Source: Salticus scenicus (taxonomy: Eukaryota; Arthropoda; Arachnida; Araneae; Salticidae). Taken from it: 64,000 nucleotides of DNA. The notes under the pieces are model-generated. The model was given only the letters and a program-made list of their open reading frames with translations. It ran no database searches and had not been told where the DNA came from. Location: contig OZ005656.1 of the NCBI GenBank assembly GCA_963930645.1, positions 187,313,880-187,377,879 on the forward strand, written 5' to 3'. Position numbers and translations under genes: made by a program. This document shows positions 1 through 12,267 of the stretch, piece after piece. Position 1 is the first letter of the stretch. Each line of letters begins with the position of its first letter.

Positions 1-187
1 TTCGACTGCAAAGCTATTTTATATTAAGAATAAATAATTCTATAGCTAAAAAGTATTTAAGTATGATTACTAAGAAAACAAAAATAATTGTATGCTGCTC
101 TATAAACGAATTGCTGATGCTAGTGATATAGTTTTAGTTTAGGTATTACATAAATCAAAGGTAATCCTTAAATTATATTAAAATTTC

Positions 188-201
188 GCGGCCGCAAGCT
201 T
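188..201. other. Adjacent NotI and HindIII sites in AT-rich DNA
   Basis: Eight G/C bases forming a NotI site (188-195) are directly followed by a HindIII site (196-201) inside strongly AT-rich sequence. This arrangement is common in cloning polylinkers and adapters. It may be natural, since short GC islands occur elsewhere here and the flanks look genomic. No further vector sequence is visible. Confidence 0.5.
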
Positions 202-280
202 TTTTCAAACTTTAAAAGTGCAGTGAAGTGGCGGTGCAATAAGACCAAATTGTTCCTTATTTTTTACTCAGATATTTAGC

Positions 281-400
281 CAGTTCCGCAGAAAAACACA
301 GAAAACTCCGAACGAATAGGACTACGAGCGCTTCTTGGCTTCGAACCCGGCACCTCCTGTCTACCAGCTTCGAGTGCAGAATCTTTTGATCATTGATATC
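281..400 (-). repeat. tRNA-derived SINE fragment
   Basis: On the minus strand, a box-B-like pol III promoter motif (GGTTCGAAGCC type, 337-350) follows a GACAGGAGGTGCCGG stretch. The same stretch occurs at 53270 and, diverged, in the array at 47.5-48.2 kb. The body ends in a conserved segment reading roughly TTTTCTGTG...GGAACTGG. Box A is not clear in this copy. The shared block across at least four dispersed positions supports one SINE family. Confidence 0.55.
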
Positions 401-1229
401 ATTTGGCATTGATAATCTATGTTAATCGCAGGATTATCCTTTCTTGATTTCGTCTTGTTTTAACTGATTCTGAAAACAATGACACTATCAGATAAATAAC
501 TGAAACTATAATTTTTTCTATATGTGATAATGATACATGAAATTTAGAAACTATATATATAGTCTAAGGATTAATTTAGAACGGACTAATCTTTATAATC
601 GAGAATGTGTTTAACTGCTACATTCTTTTTGCGTATATCAGGTAAAACTGAAAATATTTCTTGGTTTTAATCTTGAGACACTTATTTTCTTATTTTATAC
701 TTTTTATTGTTCTTATACATGAAGTAAAAATGAAAATATATCTATTATTCTTACATGTAATATATAATAATATGTGGTTTGGAAAATGCAGCTATCACAA
801 TGCAGTTTTGGTTATGAGATTAATTATATTCAAACGCTTTATACATATCTTTCCTGTGTGGACACAGGTATAATATAAGTAACAAAATAAAGAAAGTTTT
901 GCAATTTTTTTGTCCCTAAATTAGAAATTTCGAAAATTTTACTCATAAACAAATTAAAATAATTTTCAAAGTACATTAGAAAATTAACTTTGTTAAGCTA
1001 ATAAATATGAAAAATTCATAATCATATATTATTTTCTTTTTTAAATAATTCGAAGAAATTCCCACAAGAGAAAACCTTATATTTATATATGTATTAAAAT
1101 GCTAATCTGCTCCCCCTTTGCTTTTGCTTATTATGATAACAGAGTTATGTAGGAAAAAAGAAGCGGGGAAGTTAGCGTCCAGCAATACCATGGTAACGGG
1201 CGAGTGAAGAACCCTGAGAGGTGGCCTTG
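401..1229. other. No gene seen; AT-rich sequence
   Basis: This stretch is AT-rich with one 70-codon open frame (661-873) of hydrophobic, low-complexity composition and no recognisable domain. A slightly GC-richer patch at 1150-1230 has no convincing reading frame. Confidence 0.6.
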
Positions 1230-1440
1230 AGAGGTCTATTTTTCTTACACAGAGTATACCCAAAGGAACTAGAATATACACTGCGACAATAGTTAGAAAT
1301 TGCTGGAAGTGTATATCTGGTTGTGCTATGTGTTATACTACATACCATAGAACTATAGTATTTAAGTTCTTAGTATGTTGTGTACATAATTCGTAGAAGA
1401 TAAACAGGGCTACCAATAATTAATCAAAAGCAATTTTTTT
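1230..1440 (+). repeat. 3' part of hairpin-headed dispersed repeat (R1)
   Basis: This segment runs from an ACACAGAGTATACCC block to AACAGGGCTACCAAT. It matches 5155-5320, where an ACACAAAAGAACTAG block runs to ATACAGGGTTGCAAAT. It is a truncated copy of the R1 family described at 4640-5440. Confidence 0.5.
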
Positions 1441-1699
1441 TTTTTTTTCTATTGAATGAAATTGGTAGAAGTCAGTATTTCTAGTTCAGAAAAAATATTG
1501 TGGGTTATTAATATATTTCTGCCAATATTTAACTAAAACAATGTTTATCATTTAAAACACATATATAAAATAGGTTTTTATATATCCATTTATGTTTATC
1601 TGTAATTTTACTTCAGATTACAATGTTTTACTGTAGTTTTTCTGCTTAAAAAAATGAGCATCTGCTGTTGTCGGTGTCTTCGTCGGTGCTGCTGGCTGA

Positions 1700-2420
1700 A
1701 TTTTGTGCTTAATTTTTCTTTCTTTCTTTCTTTTTTTTTTTTCTTTTTTTCACACGTTTTTGATATTTTTACATGTTTTGAGCTTCCCTAAATTCGAAAA
1801 TCACGTTTTTAGCATTGGCTTTTATGTGTCTGTCTTTGTGTCTATCTGTCAATATGGATATCTGTCTATGTGTGAATCTGCTACCTGCGTTACTCAAGAA
1901 CAAATGTTTAACAGGTAATCTATTCTAAACACGGCATTTTAAATCTTTACATATGCAGATATTACTTAAAACTTTTTGATAAAATAGGGCAAATAGTTTG
2001 TTTTGTGTACAGGGACATTCAAAAGTATTCAAATACATTTCCCCTATGGACAATTGCTTTTGTTGATACATTTTAACATATTTTCACTGTATTAAACAAA
2101 TAAACTAAGCATGTATTCTTCTTAAACAAAAAGGCCTGTTTCGTATATAATGTATGGTATGAAAAATATTCATCATTTGTTTACAGAGACACACAAAAGA
2201 ATTCGTTTCTTAGCGTCTATATCTGAAAGCCTTTTGAAATGCATTTAAAATAATGCTGTGTGTTTCTCTTCCTTTGCTAAATTTAAGTATACATTTAGAA
2301 TTGCGAATAAAATTCACAGAATATATACAGGGTTGCCTAAAATTAAGCGAATATATTCTTTTCTATTGAATATAACTGAGGAAAGTTCTTTTGCAAATTA
2401 TACCTTGTCGAAGAAAATTG
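1700..2420 (+). repeat. Dispersed repeat R1 copy
   Basis: The copy begins in a T/C-rich tract, passes through a TTTTGAGCTTCCCTAAATTC block (about 1777), a run of TGTCTGTCTNTG words, an ACTCAAGAACAAATG block, and TACAGGGACATTCAAAAG near 2010. It ends near ATACAGGGTTGCCTAAAA (2328). The same blocks occur in the same order at 4640-5440. The 71-codon frame at 1703-1918 falls in this repeat and is not a gene. Confidence 0.6.
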
Positions 2421-2559
2421 CTTAATCGTGCCTGTTTTTATCACATGAAGCAAAAGCTGATTATGGGATGATTAGGACATTATGCGCGAATTGTAGAGGA
2501 TAAAGAATGATAATTACTTTCTCTTACTCATACAGCTGCCGAATATTGTTTGCTTGGAG

Positions 2560-2760
2560 GGTTTTAAGGCCGACTGGCTACGCTAGGATCCTAGGACTAT
2601 AGGTGAAATGCCCTTCATGGGGGTCTTTCTAAGGGGGTCTTAACCCATATTTACGCGAGCTTCGGAGAAAACCACCGAACACCACACCTTCAGTTCCCCC
2701 CCCCCCCTCTCTCTGAGCGCAGAATCGCTCGGGCGCTGGTGAGCAATATTGTTTGGTGAC
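2560..2760 (-). repeat. SINE fragment, same family as 53100-53345
   Basis: The segment ACGCGAGCTTCGGAGAAAAC (2653-2672) matches the 3' body block at 53206-53228 and, on the other strand, the repeated block in the 47.5-48.1 kb array. A poly-C run at 2696-2707 interrupts the tRNA-like head. A C-rich and CT-rich tract follows. Confidence 0.45.
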
Positions 2761-2779
2761 CAATTTTTGACTCTGTACT

Positions 2780-3243
2780 ATATAAATATACATTTTTAGG
2801 TGCAAATTCAGTTTTTAGCAATTTGTCTGTGAACCTACCATCAGCATAACTTAAAAAGAATTTAAAGAAGATTAAACTTCGTATTTCGAGGATCACATAA
2901 AAATGCTACTTAAAAATTTCGTCTAAGATCAGTGAGTTTCTGAGAGTGTGTGGCTAAATGTTTTTTGAATAATTTAAAATATATTTACTAATTTAATAAC
3001 AAGCTTAAGTATTGTATTTTTGTAAGTAAATAATTAGCATAGGTGGAAGGGAGCACCATCCCCGCCCCCCCCCCCCCCCCACACACACACACAAACACAA
3101 TCACAGAAAAATTATATACATAAAACAGTTTCTATAAACTATACGGGCCAAAGAAAATAGTGTGACACACCAGATTTGATTATAATGTTCCAATTTGTTT
3201 CAAATTTATTTCATGACGGGTTCATGTATATTGCTTGTGTAAC

Positions 3244-3281
<38 letters not shown>

Positions 3282-4640
3282 ATTGTGTATTAAATATTTG
3301 TAGGTCAGTTCGATGGAAATGATAAAAACTCATCTCAAAACACAGTAGCAAGCATTCAAGATATTCGTGTTCAACTCGAAGATTTTAGCCGACGTATGGT
3401 ATTTAGTATTATTTCAAATGTAAATTAATGAAAACGATTTTGTAATTATACATTTATTTGTTAGCTTTGTTATCTTTAATTTTTTGTTTGTTATTGATAT
3501 TGTGTTACTTTTTTCATCCTGTGATTTTAATGTACTAAATTTTCTCAGTCAGATGAATGCATTATTATTACTATTATTAGCATTTCCCGCGTAGAGCATC
3601 TGCCTGATAGTACTTACATACTTAAAAAGAATTCAGAAAAATCTCAAAAATAAAATTAGAGAAATTTTTTCAGCTTTTATTTTTCCTGTATTTTTTTTCA
3701 ATAAAAGTGTTTTATATCTTTGATATTTGCATCATAAATTTTATTTAGAAAAAATATATTTTTTTTTCGCTGCTAAGTTCAAAATTCTTGGAATTAATTA
3801 AAATTATTTTTATATTAAAAATCAAATATTTCGTAAAATTTGACAATTGAATTATCATATTACCCTAACAGAAAATTTTCAAAAATTTGTATCTTAATAA
3901 GATGATTGCGATTTAAATCGACAGATGGCACCACCACCGCTCTAATGAACAGTCAACCATGAATGACAAGCGTAACAGGCTTTGAAATTTTACAAATATA
4001 ATGAGATTTTGAGTATTTGTTTCAACACAAAAAGGTGATGTTTTTTCAATTTCTTTAAGAAAATGTGCATTTCAAGTGCATAAGATTTAATTTTTGTAGC
4101 ATTTATTTTCGTAGTATATTTGATCAGTCTAATCTAAGTTGACCAATTAGATAATAATTTATGACACTATCGTATCGTTTCGACTAAATTTAATTATATA
4201 GATCACTATAAAAATTTTATATAGATTATTAACAACATTTTCTTGTTCTTCTATCAGAGGATTTATGAAACTAAGATTAAATATTTTTTTATATATATTT
4301 TTAATAATAATGATAAATAAATAAAAATATATCGCTGGTATAAAAAATTCTATAAAATCATTTCTATAAACTAATAATGTTTAAGTAGGCCATATCTTAT
4401 ATACAAATGCCGAAAAAATGGCACGTTAATGTCCGACCAATATCGAAATTGCAAGGAATCTTACTCCTTTTATAATTTTTAGCCGAATTGTAAATTATAA
4501 GATTTTTGAAAATTTTTGATCTGCACCCTGTTAACAATTTAATAATTTTTTCTCTAGATTTTCTCTAGATCATTTGTGTAATGCGTTTCAGTGCTATTCA
4601 TCTTTAAAAAATCTTTTATTTTCTTTGTTTTCTCGTGCTT
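2780..4640. other. No gene seen; AT-rich with homopolymer runs
   Basis: The stretch contains a C17 run followed by (AC)n at 3064-3093 and a T tract of about 30 near 3247-3277. It is otherwise unique AT-rich sequence. A small GC-richer patch near 3920-3980 has no supported frame. Confidence 0.6.
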
Positions 4641-5440
4641 TAACACTTTTCTTTCACATATTTTTCTTGTTTACATACGGGAAGTATGGTGTCTTGTATA
4701 TGTTTCTTTATTGCTTTTTACTTTCTCTCACCTATAAGGTAGAGAAAGTATTGTTTTACGGTTAAATTTTCGAACGAGAGATTTTGTTATAGTTACACGT
4801 TTTTAGGTTCCCTGAATCCGAAAATCATATTTTTAGCGGTTGATCTGTGTGTGTGTATGTGTGTTATCAGCATATCTCAAGAACAAATAGCAGCAGAAAT
4901 TCCAAACTCGGTATTCTAAATGCTTATCATATAGGGATGCTTCACTAGGCTTTTCGTTGAGATGAAGCAAATGATTCGTGTACAGGGACACTGAAGAGTA
5001 TTTAAATACATTACATCTATGGGGGAAATTGCAGATAAGTAGAGTTTAACGTCTATAGACTGCACTAAACCAAATGAAATAAATATATATTTTTTATATG
5101 CATAAAAACAGACCTCATGTAAAATATGGCAGGGAAATAATTTACTGTTCATTTACAGGGCTACACAAAAGAACTAGATTATAATGGGACAATAGCTGAA
5201 AATTGATGGAAGTGCATTTCAAGTTGCGCCGCATATTACTACTATATGATTGTGTTTAAGTGCACTATGTGGTTTGTACATATTCTTCAAAAGATATACA
5301 GGGTTGCAAATATTTAAGCGATAACATTCTTTTCTGTTGTTAGCGAAAGTGCTTTACCGTAATATTTTACAATATCCAGGAAAGCTGCTCAAGAATGGAA
5401 ATGAATTCTTCATAGACATATGATAAATAATGTATGTTGT
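4640..5440 (+). repeat. Dispersed repeat R1, best copy, with terminal hairpin
   Basis: This is the most complete copy. A hairpin at 4720-4749 has arms ACTTTCTCTCACC and GGTAGAGAAAGT. It is followed by TTTTCGAACGAGAG, an ACACGTTTTTAGGTTCCCTG block (about 4795), a TGTGTG tract, ATCTCAAGAACAAATAG, GTACAGGGACACTGAAGAG (about 4979), and a terminal ATACAGGGTTGCAAATATT (about 5297). Other copies lie at 1700-2420, 5450-5560 (partial), 48215-48365 (minus strand) and 63585-64000. No coding capacity is seen. Confidence 0.65.
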
Positions 5441-5449
5441 TTTTGGTGT

Positions 5450-5560
5450 ATTTACACGTTTTGAGGTTTCCTGATTACCAAAGTCGAGTTTTTTAAAGTT
5501 TGATTATTGTCTGTGTCTCTTAGAGTAACTTAAAAATGAATAATTTCAGGAGATCCAAAA
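5450..5560 (+). repeat. Partial R1 repeat copy
   Basis: TTACACGTTTTGAGGTTTCC at 5452-5471 followed by a GTCTGTGTCT tract matches the 5' third of R1. It lies directly after a longer R1 copy, so the two may be a tandem remnant. Confidence 0.5.
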
Positions 5561-6640
5561 GTTGTATTTTCAAATTAATATAAATTAATTAATACAAATT
5601 AATATAAAATTAATATGAAATTAATATATGGGAAAGTTGTCTGAATAATTTTAAGTGAACATTTAATTTTAATAACAGATTTAAATTCTATATAAATGTA
5701 GGTGCAGTAATGAAACGGGGGGTTGAGGGGGGCGGTAGCTCCCCTTACAAAGAACTAATTATCATATAAAATTCTTCCTAAGCCTAATTGAAATTATTTT
5801 AACATAGGTTTACATAACAGTACTCGTTATGTTGCCTCTTAATCTCCAAACTGTATTTATAGTATTAAATTTCAGGGTAAGAGAAAGTCGTGTGAGTGAC
5901 ACACCATATTATTTAATTTTTAAATTAGTTTATTAAGAGTATTGCAACAAATCTAAATTACTCTTTTATTTTGTGTAAATTTTCTGACTTTTTATCCATT
6001 TTCCCACTCTTTTCTCTAAAAATATATGGGTATTACTTTGTGGATTCATTGCTAAGCTATTCTTTCTTAAAGTATTTTAAGTTGGAATACTGAAATTCCT
6101 TGCAAAATTCTAACATAAATATATACCTACAAAGTAATATTCAAATATGTTATAAATATTATTAATAAGAATGTAAAATTGTAAGGGAAGACGAAAAAGT
6201 ATTTAGCATGGAGCATACAAAACATCTTTTAAATTAAAATTTTTAATTTTATTTATCTTAATTTAAATAGTTTTCGAGAAATATGTATTTCAGTGCACAT
6301 ATATGAAAATTTTAATTACTCTAAGACATTAATTTATAAAAATGTCTACACGTAAAATAACTGCAAGGGTTTTCCAAGTTGTACTGGAAATAAGGATAAC
6401 ATCCAACATGCGCCAGAATTGTTCTTGGCCGAAAACTTCCCTAATAAATAAGTTGCACCAAAACGATTCTTGGCCCAAACGACCCTCAAAATTCGAGATA
6501 GGCTGCTAAATACAAAGGACTTCTGACCTAGGTTATATGAACATGACTGTCTTCATTTAAACGCCATTGACTAACCAGTTCAGGCGACCTTGAAATATAT
6601 ATATATGTATATTTATATATATTACTTTATTAAATTTATT
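5561..6640. other. No gene seen; AT-rich
   Basis: The sequence is unique and AT-rich. A diverged pair of short segments at about 6412-6440 and 6452-6480, each containing a TTCTTGGCC core, looks like a small local duplication. A G-rich patch lies at 5718-5733. Confidence 0.5.
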
Positions 6641-6659
6641 AACTCGTTCTCCTTCTTAG

Positions 6660-6712
6660 AGAGGAAGGATTGTCAGGGAGCGCAATTCGGATTCGGACAT
6701 ATGGACTTCAAG
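6660..6712 (+). other. Possible internal exon (53 nt)
   Basis: A pyrimidine-rich acceptor (CTCGTTCTCCTTCTTAG, ending at 6659) and a consensus-like donor (AAG|GTAATT at 6710-6718) bracket 53 nt of clearly higher GC than the flanks. All three frames are open. Frame 3 reads RKDCQGAQFGFGHMDFK and ends on a codon boundary. No family is recognised. It may be chance, since short acceptor/donor pairs are common in DNA of this size. Confidence 0.22.
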
Positions 6713-7246
6713 GTAATTATTGAGGGGGCCGCAACTGGGTTGTCACCCATCTACCCTCCCCTAAACTACCATACATTCATACTTATTTACGAATTTCTAG
6801 ATATTATAATTGAAGTACATTTTTATTAATTCTTGATTGGTAAAAAATAATATTTATTAATTGATGAGCTTATCTTTATGAATGTTTAAAAAATGGACGC
6901 GTGATACAAAATTGATAATGATAATCAAATACTTTTTAAATCCCTTAATTCTGATTAAATATGCAATTAATTAAAAAAAAATAATTCTCAACATGTCAGA
7001 AGTTAAGAATTTTGAATTTAAAAACAATTTTAATAAAAGTGATTAAGTTAAAAAAATTTTAATTAAAAAATATACAGATATTTTCGCCAAAATACACCCC
7101 GCTTCCATATTTGTTTTTAAAACTATCAAATTTAACTAATACGAAATAAGCGGTATATAGTCAACTGTGTATAAAATTGGTCGCTGGTGTGAAAAAATAT
7201 TCTTTGTTCAAATAAATAAAAGAGCAAATTTATGAGTTATTTATAA

Positions 7247-8591
7247 CTAGCAGGCTACGCCCGCTTCGCTGGTCATTATATTTAAATGAATTTTCGAAAG
7301 AATTGAATTAATATTTATTTTTTTTTACACCACATTGGAGACAAAAACTTAAGGAAAAAAACAAAAAGGAAAAATAAAAAAGAAACTGAAATTACTCCAA
7401 ACCTTGCTCCGGGTACCCGCTGTCTATGGCAGCTCTTTTCCCGCCCGCACTGCATAAGTCTAGGTTTCCCATGCCTGCAGAAAGATCTTTCCCGGGCATT
7501 TCAATTTGGATATTTTTCGATGACAGGGGGGGGATCTGCTACTATTTAAGAACTGCGATTTTAAAGATGACTGTATCTCAGCATCTATTAAATATTTTAG
7601 TTTTGAACCATGTATTTTGCCCATGCTATTTGCCCTATATTACGATTTGATTCTGACCAATGTAATAAAATAAAATAAAAAGTAGATTAATATATATATA
7701 TATATATAAACAAATAAATTTTAATCATTTTAATCATTTTTACTAATATACTACCACTTTTCCCGATAAATACTGTAAATAAAAAAAAATTAATGAACAA
7801 AAGTTTTTTCTTTTAAAGGAATTAATTAAAAAATGAAAAATAAGAAGTTGTTCTACTATAAAAAATTAAACATATCTGTTATAAATACGTTTTTAAATTT
7901 AAAACTAATTATACTTAATTTTTTCTACTGCATTACGATTTTATTTTCAATAAATATAACAAATTAAAAAAAAAAAAAAAAAAAAAATCGCCTTTAAATG
8001 AATGTATTAAATAAAAATAAGTTGAGTAATAGCCGTTGCTAAGATACGCAGACGATTGAAGTAAAAGAATAAATCTATGAAAAATTAAACAAAGAAGCCA
8101 ATATTTAAAATCGGAAAAACATTAATTTAAAAAATTCAAATTCGAAATTTGAAAAAATCTCGATGAGGTACACACCTGCAGGGTCCCAGGTACCTATATC
8201 CCAAAATCTAAAAAGTTAATATATTTAATTTTTCTACTGTATGTGTATAACTATTTGATTTCAATAAATATAATAAAAAAGATTTCTTCCTCAAATGAAT
8301 TTAAATAAATAAATAGTTTAATAGCCGTTGCTAAGATACGCAGACTTTTGAAACGAAAGAGATTTCTGAAAAAGGAAACATTGAAGCCAATTTTTAAAAT
8401 CGAAAGAACATTAATTTAAAAAATTCGAAATTCAAAATTCGAAATAATCTCGATGAGGTGCACACCTGCAGGGTCCCAGGTACCTATATGCCAAATTTGG
8501 AGGCTCTGCGATTAGTAGTATGAGCACCAGAGCGCAGACATATGCACACACACACACACACACACACACACTTCTCTTTATTTATATAGAT
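7247..8591 (+). mobile_element. CTAGCAGG-type dispersed element, copy 1
   Basis: The element starts with CTAGCAGGCTACGCCCGCTT, shared with only one change with 32848, and ends in an (AC)n tract (8547-8572) followed by TTTATATAGATTA. Copy 2 at 32848-34490 ends in a similar TTTTATATACATAGATA. Sequences of this form are widespread in invertebrate genomes, but I cannot name the superfamily. Inside is a poor reading frame (7426-7650) and a ~292-bp direct duplication. No transposase or reverse transcriptase is seen. Confidence 0.6.
7905..8495 (+). repeat. ~292-bp direct duplication
   Basis: Two consecutive units share ATAGCCGTTGCTAAGATACG (8029 and 8321) and, later, CACACCTGCAGGGTCCCAGG (about 8170 and 8460). 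They differ by scattered substitutions and a poly-A run. The duplication lies wholly inside the CTAGCAGG element. Confidence 0.8.
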
Positions 8592-8592
8592 T

Positions 8593-9990
8593 ATAACATA
8601 ACTACTTTTATGACAGTCAAAATTGAAGTAATCAAATAAAAAATGTTTCATTTTAATAAGAGCATTTTAAAAAAACTTTTTCATTATTATAAACTTTACA
8701 TGAAAATTTAATATATTATTTTCGTGAAACATAGATAAAATAATTTATATTAAACATTTAGTTAAATTTATATAAACATTTGTAATATTTTCAAGTTTTC
8801 AGTTGCACCATTTTTCGCACGCAAGAAATATCAAAGAAAAATAGTAAGCAACTGCATAAAAACTGTTTGTTGCTGAAGCGTGGAAAAATAACTTTTTCTC
8901 GTTCAACTTAACACAATTTCCAACCGGGTCTTTATCATATAATTCTTCAATGCGTCCAGTTATTGACAATATACCTAGCGTTTAAGCAGTAATTCAGCAC
9001 TTAAGTTTACATAAATGAGACTCAGCAAGACATTTCCCATGTCCAAAGACCCCGGGTTTTTGATCTACAAAACACCTATTGTGGTATTTATTCTTAAACT
9101 CCCTTTAAGACGACAAAATTCAAAAGCACTTTGTGGCTCCGGTAACATATTTCATACCAACGCATTCTTTCGGTGGGTGCTGGAGCTGGCAAAAATATGG
9201 CGACATTTTCACCTGCTGAGCATCTTAGAGCTCCTTGCTTTATGTGGCAACTTGTGGCTTTTAGGTGACCACTTATGAAGTTAAGTTGGAAAACAGATTT
9301 ATGTCCTAGGCGCTCTCTTTAGGTGTTGTTGTTGTCGTCATTTAAATGTTGCAACTAAGCATAAATGCATATATCAAAGACAAATTCACGATATCCGTAA
9401 CGTTAAAATATCTTTAACACTTTGATATGAAATGATGAGTGTATGTCGCCCCATGAATTTTCTTGAAGGATAATGATGAATTTTCGTTCGCCAAAAATTA
9501 TAAGTGTTTTATGAGAGAAATATATGTAAATCATGGTGAGTTTTTTGATTTGGCACATTTGTTTGCACGCTTGTAGTACCAGTTTGAATGTAATTTGTAT
9601 AAATACATATGAAACAATTTTTATTTTTACTACAAAACAGTTAGTTTCCATAATATCTCCTTTCAAAATTACAATAATTAAATTAGTTTCCTGAGCAGAT
9701 ATGTCCGAATATAAGCTTTTGAATATTGCCCAGAAGACGGCGTTTCTATCCTTCAATTCTCCCCCCCCCCAGACACACACACACACTCTACAGAAAAAGG
9801 TTATATCTGAACCCTTTGCACAAAATTTGGTATGTGAGATGGCCAGTATGGTAAACTACATTGATTCGATTTGGGTGTATTTGGCTGACAAGTAGCACTA
9901 CTATGCTGAAATTTTTGTATTTAGGGGAATGCTATACCACAGCTATATAACAATGATACATTCATGGAAGTTAATTTATATATATACAAA
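8593..9990. other. No supported gene
   Basis: This stretch contains an 87-codon frame (9015-9278, +) in a GC-richer patch. It ends in leucine/tryptophan-rich sequence with no recognised motif. The 127-codon minus frame at 9403-9786 is AT-driven and begins in a (GT)n/poly-G tract. Neither shows a family signature or splice context that I can defend. Confidence 0.5.
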
Positions 9991-9994
9991 ATTA

Positions 9995-10866
9995 GAGAAA
10001 GATGGGGCACATTTGGACATTTTTTTAGATAGTGAATTCTAGATATTTTATTATTTATTCCATTTTAACCAAAATCAATTTGGAATGTACTTTAAACTTT
10101 CCTGCATCAAATAAATGTTATTCTAGCACATTGTTACACCAAAGTGAATTTTACTTTCTAAATGGATAAAACCTTTACAGTATCCCAACCTGCCCCATTC
10201 AATGGGACAGATTTGGATACTAACAATAAAATTTCAATGCATACCAAATACTAAGGTAAATCATTTATCATGCATAGAAGCATCAAACAATTGGAAACTT
10301 CTCCAATTCTTTGCTAAATCACTTCATTTTTATTAGAATAATTTATCTTAAAAACCCAAAACAACTTTTGAATAGATTACCAATTTTCCACTCCAGTTAC
10401 AATAAAAGATCACAATAATTGTCAATAATGCATTGCATGCAAATCCACTTTCCTTAGATTTGTATTATGATGGTACAGTTTCGTACGATGTCCCGACCTG
10501 CCTCACTTGAATCACTATCACGTAACAACATTTAAAAAGTTTAGGCTTAGCAGTACTATATATATTTTAACATTAAAAGTTTAAGAACGTAAATGCTTTC
10601 AATTCTCCATGTTTCATTGGAATTATTTCATTTCTTGCTCAAAATATCTGGTTAAAAGATAATTTTTTTAATGTAAATCTGCACTTTTCAAAAATAATGA
10701 AAATGGATTAAGCCTTTTCTCCAAAATTTCTAAAATAAAATGGAGAGTAGACGATTCTATCCTCTATAACCCTTTTAAAAAAATTAATGTTTTTTGCAAA
10801 ATTAAAGCTGAATTAAAATTAAGTGTCCGATGTTGATGCTTGTCCCAACGTACCACACCTTTTCCC
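9995..10866. mobile_element. TA-flanked TIR element (872 bp)
   Basis: The left end GAGAAAGATGGGGCACATTT and the reverse complement of the right end, GGGAAAAGGTGTGGTACGTT, are imperfect inverted repeats, each bordered by TA (9993-9994, 10867-10868). Internal copies of a CCAACCTGCC / CCGACCTGCC phrase (10186, 10494) echo the terminal sequence. This fits a Tc1/mariner-like non-autonomous element. No transposase frame is visible. Confidence 0.5.
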
Positions 10867-11118
10867 TATATCTGGGAAATTCAAATTAAATTTTTTATAA
10901 TGATTAACATCCCCCTTTTTTTAAGTATAGCTTGCTCGCTTTTTAATGATCATTATACTTATTGTTAAGTTATTGCTTAAGAAAGTGCTATTTTGAAATT
11001 GTGTTTATTTTATGTTTAAGAAAAATTGCTCTTAACAGTAATAGTTTTCATCTTCGTTAAACAACTTCATTATAAGTTATAGATACTGCAGATGCAGAAT
11101 GATAAGCTGCTTATGAAA

Positions 11119-12267
11119 GGATCCCGGAAAAAAGGGCTATTTTGTAATTTACAAATCGAAAAGTAACAAATATCAAATAAGGAATTTAAAGAATGACTTT
11201 AAAATTACATTTTTAGAAATTTCAATTGATTTGGTACAACATTCCTTTAGCCTTTAGTATATACGGGGAGGGGGGGGGGGGAGGGCTAGGATCAGATAGA
11301 AAGAAAATAATTGTTTTTATATCACCTTCTTACCTATTTTAATGAAACTTTGCACTAATCACGTACAATTTGTGAAAAAAATTCTTATTGTCGATTTTAA
11401 AAAACTTTGTGTACATATGTAACCCTCACTGTAATTTTTCATTAACAGTAAATGATATTTACACAAAATGACAATAAAAAAATCGATAATAAATGTTGTT
11501 TAAAAGTATTATTTTATTTTTCATCTGTTCCACACTTGCTCCCCCCCCCCCCCCCCTTTTAGCTACTGGTGACTTTCATTATAATTTTAATAAAAAACAA
11601 GTGATAGTGATACAAAGTTTCACATAGTGCTATAAAAACATAGTGCTGTAAAAACAACCATTTTTTTTTACTCTGCCCCCCCCCCAGATATGTGTAACAC
11701 TCACTATATTTTTTCTTAAATAGTAAGGGGTATATACACAAAGTTTTTAAAGTCGATAATAGGGTAGTTTAAAGAAGAATATATTTTATTCACATGTGCG
11801 CCCCCCTCCCCCCCCCCCAAGTATATAACACATTTATTGTGATCCTCATATTAAAATCGGTAAAATAGAGATATAAAAAAATTAATTTATTTTCCCTCTG
11901 CCCCCCCCCCCCCCTACACTTCTTACACCACCCACCCCAGATATATCAGACACTTACAGTAATTTTTTTCCCACAAATTGTATGTGATTATACAAAGTTT
12001 CATTAAAATAGGTAAGAAGATAATATAAAAACAATTATTTTCTTTCGATCTGATCCTAAGCCCCCCCCCCCTCCTTCTCCCAGGTATATACTAAATGAAT
12101 CTTGTACCAAATCAATTGAAATTTCTAAAAATGTAATTTTAAAGTCATTCTTTAAATTCCTTATTTGATATTTATTATTTTGCGATTTGCAAATTTCAAA
12201 AGTGCCCTTTTTCCGCAGACTTTTCGTCCGGGTGTCCTTTTTCTCAGTGCCCTTTTTTCCGGGATCC
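11119..12267. mobile_element. Foldback element with long inverted arms
   Basis: The ends GGATCCCGGAAAAAAGGGC (11119) and its inverse (to 12267) begin inverted arms of about 200-290 bp that continue through a shared block containing TTTCAATTGATTTGGTAC and a poly-G/poly-C tract. Between the arms lie about five tandem units of roughly 120-130 bp, each with a CTGCC-poly-C stretch and a TTACACAAAG/ATACAAAG phrase. Direct repeats TTATGAAA (11111-11118) and CTATGAAA (12268-12275) flank it, 7 of 8 identical. No gene lies inside; the 60-codon minus frame at 11559-11741 is repeat shadow. Confidence 0.75.

Noticed and set aside
8540..8572. (AC)n and similar dinucleotide tracts as CRISPR-like or regulatory repeats
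   Set aside because: They are simple microsatellites with no spacers.
9015..9278. 87-codon plus frame in a GC-richer patch
   Set aside because: No recognised domain, and the ending is Leu/Trp-rich. Kept as unsupported, although it is one of the less AT-driven frames.
9403..9786. 127-codon minus frame, the longest in the window
   Set aside because: It starts in a GT/poly-G tract, its composition follows AT bias, and no motif or splice context supports it.
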